Of a stretch of DNA of 64,000 bases, positions 55,401 to 64,000 are shown piece after piece. Below the pieces are notes generated by a model. That model had not been told where the DNA came from, did not search any database, and saw only the letters and a list, made by a program, of their open reading frames with translations. The position numbers were made by a program, and so were the translations under genes. Positions within the stretch are counted from its first letter, which is position 1. Each line of letters opens with the position of its first letter. The DNA comes from Limanda limanda (taxonomy: Eukaryota > Chordata > Actinopteri > Pleuronectiformes > Pleuronectidae). Where the stretch lies: assembly GCF_963576545.1 (NCBI RefSeq), contig NC_083646.1, positions 14,921,238-14,985,237 on the forward strand. The letters run 5' to 3'.

Positions 55401-58400
55401 CATATCTGCTACTGCCTTCTTTGCTTCTGCACTGTCTCCACAAAGGTAAACCTGGAGCATAGAGGAGTGGGATGATTTAAAAAGAGGCTGCAAGTCAGGG
55501 GATATTATACATTTATGGTAATGAAAATAGACACCAAGGAAAGAGGAAAACCAACGATTAGTTTGTCCATCTGTCACTTTACTTTTTCAATTCCACACAG
55601 GAATGTACCACTCAGCTTCAAACCAGGTTCCAGTGAAAAGAAAAAAATGGTTTTACATTTGATCATTCTGGCCAAATAATGTGTTTTAAAGGTGAAGCAC
55701 ATCAGGTTTTAGAGAAGATTACTTAAACATGAGTAAACTGCACCACCATGGACTGCATATAAGAACGGAGGACATGTCCGTTTATATATATTAGTGTATG
55801 GGATATAAAGTCAGTATAGGTAGTTCTTATCAGATTATATTTTTCATAAAACTGATTGACAGCTGAAACTGACTCGTGATTGGTTGAGCGTGTGCATCGA
55901 TGGGGTTTCACTAAGGTGGCTCCATGCCCCGATCTCTACTGTGCGGACTCTGGATCCAGATGCACAAGATGGCAGCGTTTGTATCCAGGATATTTGAGAT
56001 GAAATTCTGTATTGTGAGAGGAATTGGAGATATGTCATCTATCTTTATATACAGTCTATAAAGGGCCTCTTAGCAGCAGGATGATGTCAGTGGAATTTAA
56101 AATTGGCTCATTGCACTGAAGGAACAGGTCATCCAGTCCAACGCTGTAGTTGTGATAATTACTTTTTTATGGCTCATATACAAGATAACAGTTCTTATTG
56201 AGATGACTCCAATGTTTGCTTTCTCATTTCAGTTGTAATAAAGGTCCCAGATATGAATTCATGGTCACTTTTGGTAACCTTGGATGCAGTGCTTAATTTG
56301 TAAATCACAAGGTGTCGGAACGCAAAGTATATATGACAGCGCAGGGATGACGAGACGGGCACAGGTCCCGGAACGCATACAGAAAACGGTGCTGAAAAAA
56401 ACATGCAAATGCCCACTGACAATGCTGTGGGACTTACAAGCCTTAATTTCAAATAATATCCATGGTATAAATTTTATGACAATAATTTAACCGCGTTCAC
56501 ATTCAGCACTCGCAATAGGAATGCTGTTGACAGCAACAAGTAACTCCATCAGTTCATCAGGGATGTCTTTTCCATCCGAGTCTCTGTGTTTTCTGTAGGC
56601 CCGTATGACTTCGGGCGGGTTGGTAATGTTAAAGCGCAGGCACAGCGACTCAACCTCAGTCTCTCCATACAGCGCACCTGCGTCCTCGGGCCAGTACTGT
56701 GCGTAAAGCACCTTCAGCTCCTCAATTAACTTGTTGCACAAGTTGCAAACACAAAAATCAAATGAGAGATGTATTACAAAACGTCACATCAGCGGCGGTG
56801 TGTCTTTAGCCGCCGCCGCCCTGGAAGATGTAAGGGGGGGTGGGCGTGGCGGCGCCGGCCCACATTGCCTTCGCGATCGACTTATTGGCCACTTGTAAGG
56901 GATCTCATTTTTTTTTGGCGTGAGAAATTGGATGTGTGTCACACACCGAAAGCATGAGAGTTGGCAGCTCTGTATTAATATTTTTTTCTATATGAGAGGT
57001 ACCGGATCAGCCCAAATAAGTCCCGGAACACGGGCAGGCCAAAACCAAGAGGTGCCGGATCCTGTTCCGGCATGATCCGGCACAAATTAACCCCTGCTTG
57101 GATGTTTTCAAAACATCTTCAACACACTTAGTAATTCCCAAAAAAAAAAAAAAATGTGCCTTTCTTCAAAGATAAAGAAATATTAAAATTTGACTGCAAT
57201 CTACCAAGCTTTTGTCTTTCAGAGGGGAATAATCACTCGACGATGAGCGTTAGATGACTCAACAGCCGTGTTTGGAATATCTAGTGCATTCCCGCACCGT
57301 GTACACTTACAGTGTCTGTCTACTAAATTCCCCGAATTGTGTTGATCTCCCCACTTTCTGGTTCTGTCTTTTTAAAGACGGAGCCCCCTGGACGTCCTCG
57401 ACTCCAGTATGTAAAGACACATGCTTGCTATGTATACGCATGCCGCTCAATATGTAATCCCATTTCTAGATCTCCCCACGAGGAGGCTTATTATCACGCT
57501 CACAGCTCTGTGATGAGACGATTAAGTTGTTTGTAGAAGGGGCGAGAAAAAAAACAGAAATTCTGGAATCACAAAAAGTGATAGCGATGGAGACGGTTGG
57601 AGAGGGTGAGGGGGAGAGAGAGCAGTTTGACAGGCATATAGGGGGAGTCAGTAGGATTGAGCAGTTTTCCCCCCAGGTGTGTGTATAAGTGGACCGGGCA
57701 GCCAGCCATGTCTCCCTACATTACTGCACCAGTAACAGCAGGGGACGGCCGACAGACTAAATCTCCATCTGAATGTAAATGCGACGGAGCCTCAACCCTG
57801 CTGTGGATCTGATCAAATTGCTGGCTGGGGAGTATAACGCACGCTTACAAGCATGTGCATGTGGACATATACTGTACCTACACATGCACAGACAAAGACA
57901 CACACACTCGAACACACCACTCCTGCTCTCTCACAGCTACCTGTTTTCAAAGAAAATAGAGCACTGCAGTGGTATGTGTGCGTGTGTTGGTGTGTGTGTG
58001 TGTGTGTGCGCATGCAGGGTTGTTTGTGTTGAAGAGGATTCGAGGCAGATTCAGGTTTAGTCTCCAGAGGTTCCGGCATGTTTGTGTTTCTCTTTGTAGC
58101 TGTGAAACGGTAGCCGCAATAAACATCGGTCTTTCGACTTTGTAACATCATAAAGTGTGTTTGTTTGTGTGTTTATACAAGCGCTGGCCTCATTTTCTCC
58201 TGCATTGTTATGGAAAGATGGCAAAATCAATAATCTGCAGCAACACAAATGAAATCAATCCCTTTCCCAAATTTCGCCGGGTGTGTGGTGAAGCGACGGT
58301 CTCCCGTTATTGAGTGTGAGAGACACTTCAATTGTATTCCAGGAAAAGGATGAAAGAAGTGATTGTTGCTCGCAGTAAAACATCATGTAAAAGATCAAGA

Positions 58401-60237
58401 TGGTATCTTCCTCTGCTTAATGTCTTTTGTCTCCATAAGCTTCGTGCCTTTGATTCACTTTGAACCAACTCCCATCTTTTCACAGATCCCTCACTTCCGT
58501 TCCCCCCTCACCTGCTTTCCAGCCAGGAGTCCGTTCTGCAGGGCCCAGGCGGACAGCGTGTTAAGGCCCTTCACCACAGCAGCTCCAGGAACCAGTCTGC
58601 AGAACACACAGCATGGACTTTACTTGATATTGTTACAGATACACAAAAAGGAAGGAAAGGAATGGTCCCAAAATTGTGAAAATCAATGTTTCCCCTTCAA
58701 ATGAATGGGTGCACAGCCGCCCGTTCTCACGAGGGAGCAGCAGTTCTGTAAATGTCTTCACTCCTTTTTGGATTCAGTGGTGAGTTTTGATGTCTCATTC
58801 TCTAAGTGGTGTTTTGAAGCACCTTCCCAGAAATATTTTATTCTCACAGATAAGACACCTCACAAAAACGGAAAAGCGAGGACACCATACTGTTGTAAAC
58901 GGTAAAACAAAATGTAAAACCAACAATATATTTTATTTGCCCATATAACTTGTGACACCCTTCTTTGTTACCTTTGCAGGTAGGTGGCATTGGCTTCTGG
59001 GTAGATACCTTTCTTCAGGTTGTTACTCAGATCCACCAGCACCTATATTCAAGCATCAGCATCAGAGGAATAGATGAAACAAAAAGGAAGTTGAAGCAAT
59101 AACTCTGAACTCATCTCTTACATATTCCATTCTTTGTTACAATATAAAAGACACATCTGGTTTTTCATTTTCCAAAACTTTAAATATTCTTAAGTATTAT
59201 TATCACAATGTAATCTGAGTTTTATTATTCCTGTCTAAACACGTTTTATCTACATAATAATTAATTTGACATATTTTACGATAATACCGAGCTGTATTTT
59301 ATTGTATTTTGGTTATTCTTTATTTCATTTATAATTTAATCTTTCAAAGTAGTGACATTTTTTTGCCTTGGTTTTGTAACATTATATACAGTAAATACAG
59401 AAGCGATGTTTCTTGTAACTCTTTTAACAACTTATCTGCTTCAAGTTAAATGCTTGATATCAGATATATAAGTGGACACATTTACAGATACATTTAAACA
59501 CAAAGTAACTATTTTAAACTAAATTCAATAAATCATTCAACCCAAACAGTTACTGTGGAACATGTAGAACAGTAAGAAAGAACCAGGGCAGTGATTAAGA
59601 CCAAACAAGCTTGAATCATTAATAAAATTACTTGAGAACAAAAAACTTGTTTTATATCACTGAGGCAAGTTATATTATATTCCTTCTTTAGAGTCAAGAC
59701 GTAACTTAAGTACTAATACAGTTAGATGTCAGCTCCTGATCTGTGCCTCACAAACTACCCTGGATTTTTTTAAAACCACAACATCAGGCAACACCTTGGC
59801 TTCACCTTTCCTTTGAGATGAAGTGTCATCTTCTCGAGGAAGTCATAGTGTTCTCTGTGAACACAAATAAAGATGAGACTGGCGGAGTGGGCTGCTGCTG
59901 CGTGGCTCATCACCTGCACAACACACATATTCAGGACACATGAACACGTCTGAGCCGCACAAACACAATTCTTTTTGCACATTTTGTCCCCAACAACAAA
60001 TCCCCAAGTCCAGTGTCATGCAGTGTTTTGTACCTGAGCTCCCTGAGGCAAGGGGCCACAGCTGTGAGGTCTGCGGCTGCCATACACCACCCTGTAGCCA
60101 GACTGGAGCAGACACAGGCCCAGTGAGCGACCCAGGTCCCCCGTCCCGAAGATGCACAGCAGATCGGGCTGTGGGGCAGCCGCCGGGCCCAGAGGATGCA
60201 GGATCATCTCCTCTGACTTGCTACCAGTCACTGTCAT
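52406..60237 (-). CDS. steap4: STEAP4 metalloreductase, copy B (9 coding exons)
   Basis: Minus-strand paralogue of copy A. Exons in coding order: 60237-60034, 59913-59806, 59042-58972, 58596-58512, 55451-55173, 55083-54989, 54897-54744, 54604-54434, 52669-52406; 476 aa, all GT-AG and in frame. NADPH motif GTGDLGRS at 31-38. Haem-ligand histidines H308 (FAFLH) and H403 (CTSH), spaced 95 residues apart because the eighth exon is 171 nt rather than 165. TRIRQGWEK and the [12 protein letters not shown] helix match copy A. Differences: exon 7 is one 154-nt exon where copy A has 111+43 nt; exon 4 is one codon shorter; the conserved KxFNT motif reads KGLNT; and the tail ([11 protein letters not shown]) is unrelated to that of copy A. 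The start is the ATG at 60237; a GTG AGC precedes it. An hAT element sits in intron 4. Confidence 0.95.
52790..53005 (+). repeat. Dispersed teleost repeat, fragment in steap4 B last intron
   Basis: Contains 'catgtctttggactgtggga' and 'ggaaaggccccaggaaag', the right half of the family seen at 6050. It lies in the intron at 52670-54433. Confidence 0.75.
53276..53415 (-). repeat. Dispersed teleost repeat, left-half fragment, opposite orientation
   Basis: The minus strand reads 'atccattatctgtaccgctt' and then 'gcctgtctatcgctgggc', the left half of the same family. The two halves in this intron point in opposite directions, so an inversion or two insertions occurred. Confidence 0.7.
56279..57104. 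mobile_element. hAT transposon with 8-bp target duplications, intron 4 of steap4 B
   Basis: The element runs from 56287 to 57096 (810 bases). The left end is CAGTGCTTAATTTGT. The right end, reversed, is CAGGGGTTAATTTGT, followed by GCCGGATC-type sub-terminal repeats. It is flanked on both sides by the identical octamer CTTGGATG (56279-56286 and 57097-57104), the target-site duplication length of hAT elements. The interior holds a transposase fragment on the minus strand. The perfect duplication argues that the insertion is fairly young. Confidence 0.92.
56487..56741 (-). pseudogene. hAT transposase C-terminal fragment
   Basis: Minus-strand frame of 84 codons ending in [14 protein letters not shown], which resembles the hAT C-terminal dimerisation region (the S/AxxERxFS-type motif). 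The preceding WPED and LRFN segments fit the same domain. The frame ends directly after ECERG, so the FS and everything downstream is lost. The N-terminal BED finger and catalytic core are absent. It is an internally deleted, non-autonomous element. Confidence 0.75.
57980..58012. repeat. (GT)n microsatellite, intronic
   Basis: Interrupted GT run within intron 4 of steap4 copy B. Confidence 0.85.
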
Positions 60238-60360
60238 GCTCACACACTGATTTTAGATGTTCACCGTCCCTTCAGTTATATTGCTGTGGAATCTGACCTG
60301 TACACTGCCACTCCCTCTTCAACTCTGAGCGTGCACAACATGTGATTTTTGCCCGTTGTA

Positions 60361-60398
60361 AATGTGTGTGTGTGTGTGTGCGTGTGCGTGTGTGTATC
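60361..60398. repeat. (GT)n microsatellite
   Basis: GT run with two CGT interruptions, 125 bases upstream of the steap4 B start codon; it may fall in the promoter or 5' UTR. Confidence 0.88.
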
Positions 60399-61218
60399 CC
60401 AGTGGGGACCTCAACTCTAATACAAACAAACCAATGGGGACTTGTGTCACTGTGGTGGAAAAACCGTGAGAGTCCCGACGTGGAGAGACAGCTTTAAGTG
60501 TCAAGACCCAGTTTTAGGGTTAAATTAGGTTTGGGTTTGGGTTAAATGTAGACATTCATTTTTTATGTGCTATCTTGAATGCATATTTAAAATCAATTTC
60601 CCCACAGGGATAGTGAAACGTGTGCAGGAGTGTGCGAGCGTTTATTATCTGATCAAATTGGAGCATTTGTGATTGTGAGTCATTACTCCAACCGATAACT
60701 TTATAGTATGTGTATATATTTTATTGCTTGGGCTTTCCTGAGATTGATTAAAATCACAGGACTTTGATCTCTTAATCAGGTGTATGGTTTAAGATGTGAC
60801 CTTAGTGGAGGTTACGTTAACTTCAGATTCTTATTATTTATCATTTTATCTCTTCTCAGAAACACAAGGCCAATATCTAGTTCACTTGGAAACTTCCTTT
60901 TACAACTGACGGAAAGATAATAAAAATCTTATGCTGCTGCTTTCCAGGGTTGCCTTATTCTATTTCGTCTGTTTCCACTCTAGACATGGTGCCATGTGGG
61001 AGAAACAGGCCCACAGATTCATTATCATTTCAAAACCCACTGTTCCAACCAGACGACTAGGAAGAGAATTTGTGCAGATTTAGAGCTCATGTCCTCATGG
61101 CTAAAACATCTGCAAAGTTGTGACGGAGACAGACTCAACAGAGCAAAAACGAAGCTTGACACACGTGTAAGTGTTTTTGAACTGGCTGCCTTTCCGCTTT
61201 ATGAAAACACGTCTTCTT

Positions 61219-61219
61219 T

Positions 61220-61312
<93 letters not shown>
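61219..61312. repeat. (GT)n microsatellite
   Basis: About 46 uninterrupted GT units. Confidence 0.97.
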
Positions 61313-62324
61313 ACTGAACTGGGTCAGGGGGATCGGAGCTGAACAGAGTCTCAGCTGTGACCTGCAGCACCCGGGGAGCTGGCTGTGTGGACAGGGTGAC
61401 TACCTGGCTGTAGAAATGACATGTAGCATCACATCAACTTTACCGACCATTTGCACCGAAATACTCCTCTCCCCACAAACGCTGCTTCGCTGGAATCACA
61501 ATGTGCATATACACGGACTGCGATATTTATGGCAGACAGGCAACACGTTACCTCAGGAGCTTTTACACTCAAGTCCATAACTAAAGCATTAATGTCTACC
61601 TGGGGGGATATGGCAGCAAAATGAGAAGTCATTTTATGCCTAACCTTTAAGGCATCCATTCACTTGTGGTGTTGTTAGAATAGGCCTGATAGCAGATCCA
61701 CTCAGATGACTCATTTACTTGCTCTGCCTCCCGGACATCTCTCTTTTCTTCTGCTCCTCTCTTCCTCTCTCTCGCTCAACTGCCTTCCCTCTTCATTTCA
61801 CTCTGTGCCGTCCTCCGGTGTTTGCCTTTCTTTCTCCTTTGTCCTCCTCACACTCCTTCTCTACGTCCCCAGTGCTGTCCCACCTCTCATTTCCAATCTA
61901 TGTCTAAATTAACAGCTATTGAGTACACTGGGTAAATTCAGCTGAAGCCAGATCCAATGATGTCACCGGGGTCATGTCCTCTGTCTGTCTGTTTAACAAA
62001 GACCCCCCCTCCCCACCTTTACGCTTAAGTTCACTTGCACACATTCAAGGCTGAGCACTTTTTTAAGGGCACATTTTCCCTCCTGAAACCTTGTTCCAGG
62101 TAGCTCTTGAGATTTCAGTCATGGTTGATGTGGTGTCACCTGTGGTTACTGGGAAAGACAACAGGTGAGTTTTGATGATTGAAGTTCCAAACTGAAATGA
62201 AATGAGACGTGTATAAACCACCGGGGGCAGTAAACACCCGTCAAGCTGCAACTGGTGAATCTGTCTGAAGTGCACTAAAATAAACTGTTGGATAAAGATT
62301 CGCCAGGCCACAGTGTTACCTCCA

Positions 62325-62620
62325 CCATGGAAACTGTGTTTTTAGCTGTTTGTCTGCATGTTTGTTTGCAGGATTACGCTAAAAACAATGGACAGAACCA
62401 CTGAACTTGGTGGAAAGACGCGGACAGGAATCAGGGTGAGGACAGACACTATCAAATGTTGGTGCTGAAAACAAAATCTGGCATGTTTAGGGGACTGACA
62501 TCCATGAGTGTGTGCAGTTTGGTTGCAGATCCGATTAAAAAGCCAGATTTTGTGAATTTGAATGTGGTTTCACAAGGGGACTATTGAACCTTGACAGAGA
62601 GACACATCAGCTTTAGTCAT
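62325..62620 (+). repeat. SINE-like dispersed repeat
   Basis: Reads 'gtttgtttgcaggattacgc', 'gaacttggtggaaagacg', 'gcagatccgattaaaaagcc' and 'gactattgaaccttgacaga'. This is the clearest full-length copy of the family in the window. Confidence 0.7.
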
Positions 62621-63171
62621 CTGCATCACATGTTCATTGTTTCCTTGAATCCCTTTTATAGAATCTTTAAAAACTGCATTACTTGATTTTCCTGCAACTT
62701 AGCTGAAGTGCAACCAGCTCAAGAGAATAATTTCATATTATTACTACTATAAAGCGTGTGGAAGATGCATTATGAAACAGTGCTACACAGTAGGCGGGTA
62801 TGCCGCAAAGAAAGCACTCATATGAAGTTATGATTCTGTTCACTTGATATACGCAAGTCCAGTATTCGCTCTTGCTTTAGATGTATTTTTGTATTTTTTC
62901 CTGAGGAAAGTATCTGACTATGTACGCAAGTATATACCTAAACCATTTAGACAACAATCTGTTGTTAATAAAAAAAGAGTTTTAAGGATTAAATCCTCAA
63001 CTGACACCATCACGTGTCAAACTATAAATGAAGCCATTACCTAAAATAAACAAATTCATTTGACTGCTGGAGCTTGTTGAGGGCGATGCACTGCCCGGGA
63101 CGAGACATCGCCTGAGGGGCTGATTTCAGTTGGTGTGCAGTCGAAAATTTGTCTCCAAATGGAGCATGACA

Positions 63172-63197
63172 CACTCACACACACACTCACACACACA

Positions 63198-63290
<93 letters not shown>

Positions 63291-63311
63291 ACACACACAC
63301 ACACACACACC
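63172..63311. repeat. (CA)n microsatellite
   Basis: About 140 bases, with ACTC interruptions at the left and one GACA near the right end. Confidence 0.97.
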
Positions 63312-64000
63312 TGTAATAGGTTGTTCAAGACCTGAGTCGTTGACGTTGACCTGGGAAGTAAAGTGAGGAGTTCAAACCATGTGAATATTTTTTGATTATA
63401 CGAAAGCATCTTGCGACATTTCAGTGTTACGTGCTTTGGGACATGTTAACAAAAAACGCACGCTGAAGCACAATTTTGGACACCAGGATGAAGTTGCAGT
63501 TTACAGCTCGTTTGAGAAATTGTATCAGCCTGCAGTACATTCCTGAAGATGGTACATGCCAAAGAGAACATTAAACATTTATTCTGCAAGCTTTGTGAAC
63601 AAAAATGCAGAATTCTCATTTGCAACTATTGCTGACAACACTGTACTGCATGCATTGCAAGCAAGAGTGAAGTGCTGTGGTGCTGAGGCTCTATTCCCAA
63701 ACGGAATTATTTGGGAGTTTCCAGCTGTTTCCAGCTGTCAGAAGGCTGAGAATGATACGAGGCATGTTTATTAAAGACGGATTGAGCATGCATATTGTAC
63801 GCAGATCCATCCCGCTTCAATGGACAAAAAGAAGCCTGCAGGATAGATGAGTTCTGAGGGATTTCTATCATGGCTACTATCGTAATGCATTAGGTATGAG
63901 GTTAAGATTGAGGTTGAACTAGATAGATAGAAATAAAGGTGCGGCGGCACAGAGAAAGATATTGTATGTACAATGAGCCACAAAGATAAAACAGAGAGAA

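Larger units (their letters stand above)
60238..64000. other. Region 5' of steap4 copy B, no gene recognised
   Basis: Holds the presumed promoter and any non-coding first exon of steap4 copy B, which I could not locate, plus three long GT/CA repeats and a SINE-like copy. Open frames longer than 100 codons run through the microsatellites and are not credible genes. Confidence 0.5.

Noticed and set aside
60996..61580. 194-codon plus-strand frame upstream of steap4 B
   Set aside because: About a third is GT-repeat translation (Val-Cys); the flanks show no protein similarity I recognise.
63056..63409. Tandem ACAC/ACTC repeats considered as a CRISPR or satellite array
   Set aside because: It is an interrupted dinucleotide microsatellite with no spacers or higher-order unit, in a vertebrate genome.

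Overview
The window is vertebrate nuclear DNA and almost certainly from a teleost fish. The genes are split by GT-AG introns. The coding content is fish-like STEAP metalloreductases and short pentraxins. The background is rich in CA/GA microsatellites and in fish-type mobile elements: Tol2-like hAT, L2-like LINE and chromodomain Ty3/gypsy. The species cannot be named from the sequence.

Layout. 1-10250: no gene recognised; microsatellites and one fragment of a dispersed teleost repeat. 10251-16083 (+): a complete steap4 gene, ten coding exons, 472 aa. 16084-20075: flanking DNA with a duplicated block, SINE-like repeats and a one-exon pentraxin relic (about 18518-18607). 20076-42775 (+): five complete four-exon pentraxin (CRP/SAP-type) genes in tandem, each about 224 aa. 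Genes 1 and 2 form one pair, and genes 3-5 form a second group. Genes 3, 4 and 5 are separated by heavily rearranged transposon DNA at 28.5-32.3 kb and 35.4-41.5 kb. 42776-52405: non-coding DNA with segmental duplications. 52406-60237 (-): a second complete steap4 paralogue, nine coding exons, 476 aa, with a clean hAT insertion in its fourth intron. 60238-64000: no gene recognised; long GT/CA repeats.

The architecture is a tail-to-tail pair of steap4 paralogues bracketing an expanding pentraxin array. In mammals STEAP4 is an endosomal or plasma-membrane Fe3+/Cu2+ reductase induced by inflammation, and short pentraxins are Ca2+-dependent, acute-phase pattern-recognition proteins. A locus joining inflammation-linked metal handling to humoral innate immunity is therefore plausible, but co-regulation is inference only.

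Main points from the hunt: (1) the exon splitting of steap4, where 279+95+111+43 = 528 nt in one copy and 279+95+154 = 528 nt in the other; (2) pentraxin copies that differ at positions expected to contact Ca2+ or phosphocholine; (3) a likely non-coding first exon shared by pentraxins 1-4 and deleted in pentraxin 5; (4) a roughly 5-kb segmental duplication that made pentraxins 4 and 5; (5) an hAT element with perfect 8-bp target-site duplications.
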